The notes: a model not told the origin generated them from the sequence alone. Shown: positions 1-7,937, numbered from the stretch's first letter. The stretch is DNA of 42,651 nucleotides from Bernardetiaceae bacterium (GCA_025454895.1 JALONO010000002.1:1-42651); one strand, 5' to 3'. A program made the numbers and translations.

Positions 1-1
1 C

Positions 2-1399
2 CTAAATCCCCTCGAACAAGGAAAAACTCTCCAGGTACTCGGGGACCACGGTGCTCCAGCCCAGTTGCTCTTTTAGCAGTTGGCCAAATACCTGGGCACT
101 GGCCTTTTCGCCGTGGACGATGAACGTGCGCTTGGGCGGCTCGGTAAACTGTTTGGCCCAGTCGAGCAGTTGGCTTTGGTCGGCGTGGGCCGACATGCCG
201 TCGATGGCTTTGACCTGGCAGCGCACTGGCACGGACTCGCCGAAAATTTTGATGTGGTCGTGGCCCTCGAGCAAGTCGCGGCCGCGGGTGCCCTCGCCTT
301 GGTGGCCCACGATGAGCACGGTGTCTTGCGGACGGGGCAGGCGGTTAAACAGGTGGTGCAGGATGCGCCCGCCCGACATCATGCCGCCCGCCGAGATGAT
401 GATGGCCCCGGACTTGACCCCGTTGATGCGCATCGATTCTTCTTGGTCGCTGCAAAATTGGAGGTTGGGGAACTCGAAAAACCCGTGCTGGGAGAACGGC
501 GCGTCGTGGTGGCGGTAAATATCCAAGTGCCGCTCGTAGAGGCGGGTAGCCTTGATGGCCATGGGGCTGTCCACATAAACGGGGCAGGGTTTGAGCCGTT
601 TTTCCAGAAAAAGCTCCTTTAAGTAATGGAGCAAGGTTTGGGTGCGGCCCACCGCAAAGGCCGGGATGATGAGGCAGCCGCCCCGGTCGAGGGCCTCTTC
701 CACGGCTTGGGCAAAGGTTTCCTTGGCATCGATCTCGGGCCGGTCGCGGTCGCCGTAGGTGGCCTCGATGAGCAGCACGTCGGTGTTGGATATCGGCGTG
801 GGCGGGTATAGCAGGGGGTCGTGCTGGATGCCCAAATCGCCGGAGAAGGTGATTTTCTTGCGCATCCGCTCGCCTAAAAGCTCGAGTTCGATAATGGCCG
901 CCCCCAACAAATGGCCGGCATCGCGCAAGGTAAACAGCACGTTGGGTAGGAGGGCAAAAGGTTCGTCCATGGCCACGGGGTGCAGCAACGGGGTAACGCG
1001 GGCGGCGTCTTGTACGGTGTAGAGCGGCTGGGGCTTGTCGTGCTTGGAGTAGCCTTTGCGGGCGGCCCACTCGGCCTCTTCCTCTTGCAGCTTGGCCGAG
1101 TCGGCCAGCATCATGGGGATCAGGTCGGCCGAGGCCTCCGAGCAGTAGATTTTGCCCGCGAAACCATCTTTACAAAGCCGGGGCAGGTAGCCCACGTGGT
1201 CGATGTGGGCGTGGGTAACCAGCACCACGTCAATGCTGCTAGCTGCGACTGGGAAAGACTGCCAGTTGCGCACCCGCAATTCTTTAAGCCCCTGAAAAAG
1301 CCCACAGTCGACCATGATCCGGTAGTCGTCGACATCGAGGATGTATTTGGATCCCGTAACGGTTTGGGTGGCACCCAAAAATTTGATTCGAACGTTCAT
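2..1399 (-). CDS. Metallo-beta-lactamase/beta-CASP RNA-processing-type hydrolase
   Basis: This 465-residue protein is complete; the TAG stop lies at bases 2-4. It has the metal-binding motif HAHIDH at about residues 63-68 (H63, H65, D67, H68), then the beta-CASP insert and the C-terminal RMMBL region. Diagnostic motifs are EATYGDR, PAFAVGRTQ, SAGGMMSGGR and a late VHGE. This is the Ysh1/CPSF73-like bacterial family of zinc-dependent RNases, expected in the cytoplasm; the RNA-processing role is inferred from the family, not seen. The ATG at 1399 begins a typical first beta strand (MNVRIKFLGA). Upstream are an A11 tract and a 12-unit 8-bp tandem repeat, so its leader may vary in length. It lies downstream of, and codirectional with, the MBL/cyclic-nucleotide gene, 111 bp away. 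Confidence 0.9.
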   Translation of the reverse strand: MNVRIKFLGATQTVTGSKYILDVDDYRIMVDCGLFQGLKELRVRNWQSFPVAASSIDVVLVTHAHIDHVGYLPRLCKDGFAGKIYCSEASADLIPMMLADSAKLQEEEAEWAARKGYSKHDKPQPLYTVQDAARVTPLLHPVAMDEPFALLPNVLFTLRDAGHLLGAAIIELELLGERMRKKITFSGDLGIQHDPLLYPPTPISNTDVLLIEATYGDRDRPEIDAKETFAQAVEEALDRGGCLIIPAFAVGRTQTLLHYLKELFLEKRLKPCPVYVDSPMAIKATRLYERHLDIYRHHDAPFSQHGFFEFPNLQFCSDQEESMRINGVKSGAIIISAGGMMSGGRILHHLFNRLPRPQDTVLIVGHQGEGTRGRDLLEGHDHIKIFGESVPVRCQVKAIDGMSAHADQSQLLDWAKQFTEPPKRTFIVHGEKASAQVFGQLLKEQLGWSTVVPEYLESFSLFEGI

Positions 1400-1418
1400 G
1401 AAGGCGAGGAGATGGATT

Positions 1419-1429
1419 AAAAAAAAAAA
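1419..1429. repeat. A11 homopolymer in the leader of the beta-CASP gene
   Basis: Eleven consecutive A residues (T11 on the coding strand) lie 20 bp upstream of the ATG at 1399, followed by TTT and the AAATGACT array. Tracts of this length can slip during replication. Confidence 0.85.
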
Positions 1430-1432
1430 TTT

Positions 1433-1528
1433 AAATGACTAAATGACTAAATGACTAAATGACTAAATGACTAAATGACTAAATGACTAAATGACTAAAT
1501 GACTAAATGACTAAATGACTAAATGACT
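1433..1528. repeat. Microsatellite: 12 perfect copies of AAATGACT
   Basis: The 8-bp unit AAATGACT is repeated twelve times without a mismatch (96 bp), with a partial unit after it. On the minus strand it enters the 3' end of the upstream gene and supplies its last codons and TAG stop (1511-1513). Its other edge is 33 bp from the start codon of the beta-CASP gene. Because 8 is not a multiple of 3, any frame entering the array meets a stop within three units. The unit resembles the CTAAAATGACTTAATGA end of the 102-bp dispersed element found elsewhere in the window. Confidence 0.97.
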
Positions 1529-3742
1529 AAAGGTTTCCAGCATTTTCCAGTGCACCATGGGGATATCCAAAACCAGGGCCAAAGGCAGGGCGTGGAGCAT
1601 GGCCCCGTTGGCCCCGCCGGTAGCCCCGGCCGAGCGTACCTGGCGGGCCAACCCTTCGCCCAGCAACGCGGTGTCGCCGCCAAAAAACTCGCCCCGGCCC
1701 AGTTGGGCAACCGGGGTTTCGTTGATCCTGAACGTGGCCTGCCCGCTGGCCACCAAGTACAGGTAGCGGCTATCGGCGGCCCCGGCCCCGGTTTGGTACA
1801 GTTGAATGTGCTCACGGGGCGAAAGCGGTAGTTTGCTCATCCGCTGGGCCAACCGGGCCAACCCGGGGAACGAGACCACTTGACCAAACAGCCAGGTGCT
1901 TTCTAAAAAATGGATGTGCTCTTCTATCCGCAATAGCTCGGGGGCCAGGTGGTGGCGGGCCACAAAGGCTTGGTAGGCCGCCACCGGGATTTCCAAGGCG
2001 GTCAGGTGGCAGGCCGCCCGGTAGGTTTGCGCCGCCGGGCGGCCGGTAAAGCCCGCGCCCAACCCTAGAAACGACCCAGCGGGTAGCCGCTCGGGGGGCA
2101 TGGGGGCGGCGCACTCCACCGCCCCGGTAAGGATCAGGTACACATGGCGTACCTCGGTGGCTTTTTTTAATAGCACCGAGCCAGCGGGGTATTGGCGCAG
2201 TGGGTAGTTGAGCAGTTGCTCGATTTCGGGGGCCGGGGCCGCCGCAAAGTAAAATTGGAGGTGGTGCCGCGCCTGATCCAGCAAGTAGTCGTGCCCGCTG
2301 GGGATCAGTACGTCCACCTGGCCAAAGTCGGCCACGGCCCCAATCTCCAACTGGCGGGCGGTGGGGGCACCGCTCAGGTGGGCCAGCAGCAACTTGCCGG
2401 ACGGGTCGGTGGCGAAGTCTTCGGCCTGGCCGTGGATCAGCCCGCCGCCCGCGTCGATTTTCTTCAGTTGGGCGGGCAACAAGTAATGCTCGCGCGCTTG
2501 TTGGAGTAACCGCTGGGCTTGCTCGGCGGCGGGGCCGCCCAAGGTAGCCAGGGTTTGGCCCATCCGGTCCAGCAGCCCCAGCGAGGCGATGTCGGCCAGG
2601 TGGGCGTAGGTTGGGTAGCCCCCTTGCCAGGGCACCCTAAATTGGAACACGTTGGTCTCGACCGGGTGGGGCGAAAACGCCGGGTACACCTCCAGGCCGT
2701 TTACCGGGTTCCACTCGTTAAACCGCAGGTTGTGGACCTCAAAGCAGAATGAAAAATAGGTTTCGGGCACTCCCATTAAGGCGCAGAACTTTTTGGTAAC
2801 GGCCAGCCGGACCAGCGGGGTAGCATAATACTTGAGTGGGTGGTCGGCGCGGGCCAGGGTGGCCAGGCCCGCAAAATGGTCGTCGTGCGCGTGGGTGTGG
2901 AAAACGCCTTCCACCTCGTTCAAGCTGATGCCCAGGGCGTTCAAATTGGCCAGAATGTTAGGCCCGGCATCCACCAAATACACCTTGCCCTGGAACAACA
3001 GCACGCTGCCCATGCAGGGACGGGTTACGTCCCAGCCATCGCCCTCGCCCGCGTGGGCCACGGCAAAGTATTCGCGGCGCACCCAGTGGTGGCCCAGTGG
3101 GTACGGCGGCGGATAGAGCTGGCCGGGAGGTAGGTTCAGGTCGACCTCGGTGTGCTCGCCTTGGTAGCTGATCACGAACACGTTAACCGACTTGCGGGCA
3201 ATGAGCACGCCCGGGGCCGCCGCCACGGGGGCTTCCGCTAGGGCCAGGCAATCTACCAGCTCCTCGGGTTGGCGCAAGGCCCCGTAAGCAAACTGTTCTT
3301 TCAACAGCCAATGCGCCTGGGCGGTGTTAGCATCCAGCCCGGCGGCCAACAGTTCAGCGGGGCTTAGCAGGCCGTAGAGGCCCCGGTGCAAGTAGGCCAA
3401 CTGGGCGGCCAATTGCCCGGCCGCTCCAATGAGCAAAGGCTTGCGCCCAGTGTTTTGCGGGTGCCCGGGCAGGGCCATGCCTTGCAAATACCGCATTTGC
3501 ATCACCGGGAACTCGGTCAAATTGGAAAACTGGCCGTGTTGGACCAGCACGTCGGAGAGCAAGACGGCGTTGGGGCCCGTTTGGTGGGCCACGCCCCCGG
3601 TTTCCGTGTCGGTGATTAGCCCGCGCTTGCGCAGGTGCTTCACCACGTCGGCCGGGCAGCCGCAAAGCATCCGTAGGTTGGCCGCCTCAATCTCCAGCCA
3701 AAATACCCCGTTGGTAACCTCGATTTTGCGGATTTTCGTCAT
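1511..3742 (-). CDS. MBL-fold hydrolase fused to cyclic-nucleotide-binding domains
   Basis: The protein has 743 residues from ATG 3742; an in-frame ATG at 3766 would add eight residues (GQRRAYP…) and looks less likely. The N-terminal ~190 residues match nothing I recognise. A metallo-beta-lactamase domain follows, with HAHDDH at about residues 284-289 and an upstream LVDAGPN strand. The C-terminal third holds two cNMP-binding-like beta-barrels, one around residues 530-610 (LRQYPAGSVLLKKA … VYLILTGAVE) and one at the C-terminus (YLYLVASGQATFRI … LGRGEFFGGDTALLG). Cyclic-nucleotide-gated hydrolysis is an inference from the domain order; the substrate is unknown. The last residues (FSHLVI) and the stop are encoded by the AAATGACT microsatellite, so the original C-terminus may have been replaced. 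Two ATTGGCCAAA boxes lie just upstream. Confidence 0.85.
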   Translation of the reverse strand: MTKIRKIEVTNGVFWLEIEAANLRMLCGCPADVVKHLRKRGLITDTETGGVAHQTGPNAVLLSDVLVQHGQFSNLTEFPVMQMRYLQGMALPGHPQNTGRKPLLIGAAGQLAAQLAYLHRGLYGLLSPAELLAAGLDANTAQAHWLLKEQFAYGALRQPEELVDCLALAEAPVAAAPGVLIARKSVNVFVISYQGEHTEVDLNLPPGQLYPPPYPLGHHWVRREYFAVAHAGEGDGWDVTRPCMGSVLLFQGKVYLVDAGPNILANLNALGISLNEVEGVFHTHAHDDHFAGLATLARADHPLKYYATPLVRLAVTKKFCALMGVPETYFSFCFEVHNLRFNEWNPVNGLEVYPAFSPHPVETNVFQFRVPWQGGYPTYAHLADIASLGLLDRMGQTLATLGGPAAEQAQRLLQQAREHYLLPAQLKKIDAGGGLIHGQAEDFATDPSGKLLLAHLSGAPTARQLEIGAVADFGQVDVLIPSGHDYLLDQARHHLQFYFAAAPAPEIEQLLNYPLRQYPAGSVLLKKATEVRHVYLILTGAVECAAPMPPERLPAGSFLGLGAGFTGRPAAQTYRAACHLTALEIPVAAYQAFVARHHLAPELLRIEEHIHFLESTWLFGQVVSFPGLARLAQRMSKLPLSPREHIQLYQTGAGAADSRYLYLVASGQATFRINETPVAQLGRGEFFGGDTALLGEGLARQVRSAGATGGANGAMLHALPLALVLDIPMVHWKMLETFSHLVI

Positions 3743-3770
3743 CGGGTAGGCCCGCCTTTGCCCCAAGGCG

Positions 3771-3802
3771 ATTGGCCAAATTAAGGCAAACTATTGGCCA
3801 AA
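3771..3802. promoter_or_regulatory. Paired ATTGGCCAAA boxes, putative operator
   Basis: Two identical 10-mers ATTGGCCAAA (3771-3780 and 3793-3802), each containing the palindrome TTGGCCAA, are spaced 22 bp start to start, about two helical turns. They lie 29-60 bp upstream of the chosen start of the MBL/cyclic-nucleotide gene. This geometry suits a dimeric repressor or activator binding one face of the DNA. The factor is unknown. Confidence 0.45.
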
Positions 3803-3855
3803 TGCAAAAAACCGGGCGGGCCGGGCGGTCAAGGCTTGCGGCTGGCCAGTTTTAT

Positions 3856-4407
3856 CTACTTGGGCGTGTTGAGTTTTAACTCGCTACTGATGGTAACTTC
3901 CACCTCTTCGGCGATTTTTTGGAACACCACTTTGGGGATGTCGATTTTGTGGTCGGCCAACTTGACCATGAACTTGGCCCGCAGGCTAGGCTGCCCGTTT
4001 TTGACCACCAAGGTGGCCGGGAGGCTGCGTTGGTGCGCCACCCCGTGGATGTTGAGCTCACCCACGGCCGTAACGGCATATTCGCCGTCTTTTTTCAAAT
4101 CAAAAGGGCCCTCGATTTTGCCTTTGAACGTGCCGTTGGGGTATTTTTCGCTTTCCAGGTAATTTTCGTTGAAATGCTCTTGCATCAGCGAGTTAGGAAA
4201 CTGAAACTGTTTAATGGGCACCCGGAACAGGAAACTGCGCCCGCTCAAATCGATGGCCCCGACGGCTCCTTGGCACACGGCCGTGATGTCTTCCAGCGGC
4301 GCATCGGAATAGAAACTCACCTGGGCGTTTTGCAACATATACACCTGGGCGCGGGCCGGGGCGGCGGCCAGGGTCAACCCAACGATAAAAGCAAGGCGTG
4401 TCAACAT
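3856..4407 (-). CDS. YceI-family periplasmic lipocalin-like protein
   Basis: This 183-residue protein has a signal peptide (MLTRLAFIVGLTLAAAPARA, cleavage before QVY). YceI features are the pattern NAQVSFYSDAPLEDITA, the FRVPIKQFQF strand, ESEKYPNGTFKGKI, an internal NIHGVAHQRSLPATL, and KLADHKIDIPKVVF. YceI proteins are beta-barrels that bind isoprenoids or similar lipids in the periplasm; the ligand here is unknown. The frame stays open upstream to 4728, but only because the 82-bp repeats contain no stop, and the signal peptide fixes the start at 4407. It is 89-113 bp upstream of the MBL/cyclic-nucleotide gene on the same strand. Confidence 0.88.
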   Translation of the reverse strand: MLTRLAFIVGLTLAAAPARAQVYMLQNAQVSFYSDAPLEDITAVCQGAVGAIDLSGRSFLFRVPIKQFQFPNSLMQEHFNENYLESEKYPNGTFKGKIEGPFDLKKDGEYAVTAVGELNIHGVAHQRSLPATLVVKNGQPSLRAKFMVKLADHKIDIPKVVFQKIAEEVEVTISSELKLNTPK

Positions 4408-4513
4408 GGTAACAAACAAGTTAAGTGAAAAAGCAACGCCAACACCGACGTTTTGTTTAACCAAATACCGAGGTACGGGCAAAAAAGTTGCTTTGGGGGG
4501 TGAACAAAAGCGT

Positions 4514-4595
4514 CCTCCACCCCTCACAGGGGCGAAAGACACACCCCTGGCCCCTCTCAAGAGGGGAAATGCCCACTGGTAGGGTTTCGGGGCCT
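4514..4595. repeat. 82-bp direct repeat, copy 1
   Basis: This copy is identical to bases 4682-4763, 168 bp downstream start to start. It contains two short inverted repeats, CCCCTCACAGGGG and CCCCTCTCAAGAGGGG, so transcripts can form hairpins on either strand. It has no coding capacity of its own. Confidence 0.95.
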
Positions 4596-4681
4596 TACGG
4601 AGTGGCTTTTGATCTAGCCTAAAATGTCCCAAAAAGTAGGGGAGGGCCTTGTGCCCGCCCTGGTGGCCAGTGAACGCTCGA

Positions 4682-4763
4682 CCTCCACCCCTCACAGGGG
4701 CGAAAGACACACCCCTGGCCCCTCTCAAGAGGGGAAATGCCCACTGGTAGGGTTTCGGGGCCT
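4682..4763. repeat. 82-bp direct repeat, copy 2
   Basis: Second perfect copy of the 82-bp unit. The 86-bp spacer between the copies is unique sequence. The unit reads as a non-autonomous intergenic repeat; no transposase is nearby. Confidence 0.95.
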
Positions 4764-4792
4764 GGAACAGGGCCGCTCTTGATTTTAAGGTA

Positions 4793-4870
4793 GAGTAACC
4801 TTATTGTAAAGTTATTGGTTAAATATTTGATAATCAAATGAATAATCACTTGGCTATTATGGTATCAGCA
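4793..4870 (+). repeat. Decayed copy of the 102-bp dispersed element
   Basis: It retains the core TTTGATAATCAAATGAA, an AATCACTTGG equivalent of AATCATTTGG, and a terminal TATGGTATC equivalent of TTTTAGTATC. The segment between the last two is deleted. The assignment rests on similarity read by eye. Confidence 0.45.
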
Positions 4871-4874
4871 CTAA

Positions 4875-4912
4875 CCCCAGCCCGGCTTGCGCCAAAGCAG
4901 GCCGGGCTGGGG
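4875..4912 (-). terminator. Strong stem-loop 3' of the PspC/GIN gene
   Basis: A perfect 12-bp stem (CCCCAGCCCGGC paired with GCCGGGCTGGGG) with a 14-nt loop lies 18 bp beyond the stop of the PspC gene. No U-tract follows on the minus strand, so it could be a processing or stabilising hairpin rather than an intrinsic terminator. Confidence 0.45.
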
Positions 4913-4929
4913 GTGGCGTTTTGCCAGGG

Positions 4930-7404
4930 TTACTCTTCGTCGGCTTGGAAATTGCCCGCCCCGTTCACCACTTTGGGGCGGCCTTTGTAGGTAACTTGGC
5001 TGTCGCCGGTGGAGGCCACCGTGATCTGGCGGCGGGCCAGCACCTGGGCTTGGCTGCTCCCCTTGGCCGTAACGGTGAGGTCGTCGGCCTCAAACTCAAA
5101 GGCGGCCAGGTCGGAGTCGCCGCTGAGCACGGCGGTGAGCTTTTGCCCCCGCCCGCGCAGGTCTAGGCTACAGTCGCCGTCCATGGCCACGGTCAGGTCG
5201 TCGGTTTCCAGGTCGGCATCCAGGTCGATGTTGCCGGAGAGGGCCACCTCCATTTTGGGGCCTTTGAAGCCTTCCACGCTCAAACTGCTGGAACCATCGG
5301 CGGCCAGGGCGGCCAACTCCGGCAGGGCGATGTACAGCCGTAGTTCGTTGCCCACCAAGCCGCGGCCCTGGTGGGTGATGCGCAGTTCGGAGCCTTCTTG
5401 GGTAACGTCCACCTTCACCACGTCCGATTTTTCGCCCTCGAGCACGATCTCGAACTGGTCGCCCCGGCGGATTTCCACCTCGAAATTGCGGCTGATACTG
5501 AGGCGGTTAAAGTCTTTGAAGTCCTTAAATTCTTTTACGAAGCCCTGCATCTGGTCGCGGTCGAAGGTGCGGCCGCGTTCGGTTTGGGCGGTTTGGCAGT
5601 TGAGGCAAGTCAGCCCTTTTTCGTTGTACACCCAGCGCACGGAGTCGCCCAGGTCGCGGGCACTGTACCCGAACGGGAACAGCGTGCCGCGCAAGATGTC
5701 CGCCAAATCTGGCTGCATCACAAACGGTTTGCCGTAGGGCACGTAGAGCTCTAGTTTCAGATGTTGGACCCTAAACTTGGCTTGGGGCTTAAACACGAAA
5801 CCCGGCGCAAAGGCCAAAAGAGGTTTTTTTTCAGGTTTTATAAATTGATAATCAATCATTTGGGCGTTTTGGATGGCATCTTCCCGGGTTTGGCCGTGGG
5901 CCTGGATAATGCGCACCAGTTTCAATTGCTGGCCCTCGTAACCCCGCACGGTAAGTTCGGTAAAATCGTTCTCGAGGTGGTTGGCGTTAGCGTCCAGGCC
6001 CAGGGTGAGCAGCGAGTCGGGCATTGCGATCAGCTCTTCGGTGCGCAGGTCGGCTTCGGTGTTGAAGCTCCGCAAAAAGTTGGGCAAGGTAAAGGCCACC
6101 CCCACCAGCCCCAATAGCCACAGGCCAAAAACGGTGAGGGCAAAAGTGCGGCTCATAATGCGGCGGCGCACCAATTGGGAGGCCCCGGCCGCGCTGAGCA
6201 CCAAAAACGGCACGCCCACCACCAGCATGCTCGCTATTAAGCCCGGCAGCGGATAGCTATTGCGCACTACTTCCATGGGTATCCCGCCCATTCGCACCTG
6301 AGCGGGCGCGAATGTGATGCCGAACAACGCGGCCCCGACAATGAACAAGGCCACCACTACCAAGGCCCCCAATAGCAACATGCCCAAGCCCGATACCACC
6401 CGGAGCACCTGGCCCAAGAAATGGCCCACCGTGCCGGCCGGGCCGCCCAGGCTGTCGAGCAGCATGGCCAGGAGCCGGAAGGGGAACAGCAAAATTTTGG
6501 TGAGCAGGTTTTCCTCCTCGTCTTGGTCCAGGTTGAGGCCCTGTTTGATCTTTTTCTCGATGTTGGACAGCGTAACCGGCTCGCCTTCCATTTGCATCCG
6601 GTCGGTGAGGGTTTTGGCCTCCGGGGCGATGAACCACAAAATCAGGTACACGATAATGCCCGAGCCGCCCAAGAAGATGCCCAAAATGAACAGCAGGCGC
6701 ACCAAAGTAACATCGATGCCGAAATAAGCGGCCAGCCCGGCCCCCACGCCGCCCAGCACCCGGCCTTCTGGGTCGCGGTAGAGGCGTTTATATTGGCTGC
6801 CCTCGCCCAGGTGGTGGCTGCCGGGGGTAATGGCCCAGAGCACAATGTAGGCCACCACGGCCACCCCGCTTACCGATACCACGTAAAACACGTCAAAAAA
6901 TGTGGCGAGGAACAATAACCGGACCCACAGCGGGTCGATGCTAAAGTAATGGGCCAGGCCCGCAGCCACCCCGCCCAAAATTTTCCGGTCCAGGTCGCGG
7001 TACAATTTCCGGGGCTTCCGCTCGTCGGTGGGCGGGGCCTCGGTTTCGGCGAACCCCGTGCCCGTAGAGGAGTAACCCGTGGAACTGCTGCTGCCGTAGG
7101 CGGTTTGGTGGGCGGTCGTTGAGTCGGTGTACTGTTCCTCGGCGGCTTCAAAGTCGGCCACGGTGCCCATGGTGGTCATCAGGTCGTCCACATCCTCGAG
7201 GGTGATCACCTGCTTGTGGTCGCCCAGGCGGGCCAAAAACAGCTCGGCGATCCGGCTCTCGATATCGGCGATGATCTCGGTGCTGTCTTCGTAGTTGGAA
7301 AAGTAGCGGGCAATACTGGCCAGGTAATGTTTGAGTTTGTCGTAGCCGTCTTCCTCGATATGGAAAATAATGCCGCTTATGTTGATGCTTATATTCTTTT
7401 TCAT
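4930..7404 (-). CDS. Dual PspC-domain membrane protein with C-terminal GIN/DUF2807 domain
   Basis: This 824-residue inner-membrane protein starts with a ~90-residue cytoplasmic domain (ISINISGIIFHIEEDG…). Two PspC domains follow at about residues 133-195 and 206-262 (KLYRDLDRKILGGVAAGL, then KRLYRDPEGRVLGGVGAGL), each with a hydrophobic helix. More transmembrane helices lie between about 330 and 440. The C-terminal ~200 residues are a beta-helical GIN/DUF2807 domain ending in QADEE. PspC proteins sense envelope stress or modulate regulators; this fused form is common in Bacteroidota and its exact job is unknown. It lies 26 bp downstream of a PadR regulator gene, almost surely in one operon. 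The start is ATG 7404 (MKKNISINISG). Confidence 0.9.
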   Translation of the reverse strand: MKKNISINISGIIFHIEEDGYDKLKHYLASIARYFSNYEDSTEIIADIESRIAELFLARLGDHKQVITLEDVDDLMTTMGTVADFEAAEEQYTDSTTAHQTAYGSSSSTGYSSTGTGFAETEAPPTDERKPRKLYRDLDRKILGGVAAGLAHYFSIDPLWVRLLFLATFFDVFYVVSVSGVAVVAYIVLWAITPGSHHLGEGSQYKRLYRDPEGRVLGGVGAGLAAYFGIDVTLVRLLFILGIFLGGSGIIVYLILWFIAPEAKTLTDRMQMEGEPVTLSNIEKKIKQGLNLDQDEEENLLTKILLFPFRLLAMLLDSLGGPAGTVGHFLGQVLRVVSGLGMLLLGALVVVALFIVGAALFGITFAPAQVRMGGIPMEVVRNSYPLPGLIASMLVVGVPFLVLSAAGASQLVRRRIMSRTFALTVFGLWLLGLVGVAFTLPNFLRSFNTEADLRTEELIAMPDSLLTLGLDANANHLENDFTELTVRGYEGQQLKLVRIIQAHGQTREDAIQNAQMIDYQFIKPEKKPLLAFAPGFVFKPQAKFRVQHLKLELYVPYGKPFVMQPDLADILRGTLFPFGYSARDLGDSVRWVYNEKGLTCLNCQTAQTERGRTFDRDQMQGFVKEFKDFKDFNRLSISRNFEVEIRRGDQFEIVLEGEKSDVVKVDVTQEGSELRITHQGRGLVGNELRLYIALPELAALAADGSSSLSVEGFKGPKMEVALSGNIDLDADLETDDLTVAMDGDCSLDLRGRGQKLTAVLSGDSDLAAFEFEADDLTVTAKGSSQAQVLARRQITVASTGDSQVTYKGRPKVVNGAGNFQADEE

Positions 7405-7430
7405 GGTGTAATATCTTGTGGGCGAGAGGC

Positions 7431-7757
7431 TTAGGGCTTTACAATGGCGTGGGTGGAAGTGATAAGCTCGTCCCAGGTTTGGCGCAAACCTTGCAAAAAC
7501 CGCTCACCCTCGGGCGTGAGCGTGTAGTACTTGCGGGGCGGCCCAAAAGCCGATTCGATCCATTTGTAATCGACCAGGCCCGCCTTGCGCAGCCGGGTCA
7601 ATAGCGGGTAAAGCGTGCCTTCCACCACCATAATTCTGGCCCCGGTAAGCTCGGCCAGCATGTCGGAGGCATACACTTCGCCGCGGGCAATGATGCTGAG
7701 GATGCAAAATTCCAGCACACCCTTGCGCATTTGCACCTGCGTGTTCTCGAGGTTCAT
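7431..7757 (-). CDS. PadR-family transcriptional regulator
   Basis: This 108-residue winged-helix regulator starts at ATG 7757 (MNLENTQVQMRKGVLEF). Classic PadR signatures are the opening helix QMRKGVLEFCILSII, Y-A-S-D-M, the EGTLYPLLTRL recognition region, and the wing PPRKYYTLTPEG. PadR proteins usually repress the adjacent gene and respond to small ligands or stress. Here the partner is the PspC/GIN membrane protein 26 bp downstream, so autoregulation of a PadR-PspC operon is inferred. An in-frame ATG at 7814 would add a proline-rich 19-residue extension unlike the family. A well-matched promoter lies at 7907-7937. Confidence 0.92.
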   Translation of the reverse strand: MNLENTQVQMRKGVLEFCILSIIARGEVYASDMLAELTGARIMVVEGTLYPLLTRLRKAGLVDYKWIESAFGPPRKYYTLTPEGERFLQGLRQTWDELITSTHAIVKP

Positions 7758-7906
7758 TACCGTGGCGGGGTTAGGGGTGGGCAACAGGGGCGGCCCGTCC
7801 AAGTCAGGTGGCACGGGCGGCCGGGAAAAGGGGGCCGACGGCCCTCCCGGTCGTGCGGTGTGGCTAGCATAAAGTCTAAGTTTCTATATAAGTTATTTGA
7901 ACGGAA

Positions 7907-7937
7907 CAAAACTAAAAAAGTTACCTTGTATTACCAA
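7907..7937 (-). promoter_or_regulatory. Bacteroidota promoter for the padR-pspC operon
   Basis: On the minus strand TTG (7937-7935), a 20-bp spacer and TAGTTTTG (7914-7907) match TTG-N20-TAnnTTTG. Predicted transcription would start about 140 nt before the PadR ATG. Confidence 0.65.

Larger units (their letters stand above)
4408..4929. other. 522-bp non-coding gap carrying repeats
   Basis: No convincing gene is present. The gap holds the two 82-bp direct repeats, a decayed copy of the 102-bp element (about 4793-4870) and a 12-bp-stem hairpin (4875-4912). Reading frames across it translate the repeat only. Confidence 0.8.

Noticed and set aside
1433-1528. CRISPR-like array
   Set aside because: Period is 8 bp with no spacers; it is a microsatellite.
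4408-4728. N-terminal extension of the YceI frame through the 82-bp repeats
   Set aside because: The extension translates the repeat twice and would bury the signal peptide at the ATG 4407.
5838-5870. AAATTGATAATCAATCATTT inside the PspC gene as another element copy
   Set aside because: It matches only the short palindromic core, lies in conserved coding sequence and lacks both ends.
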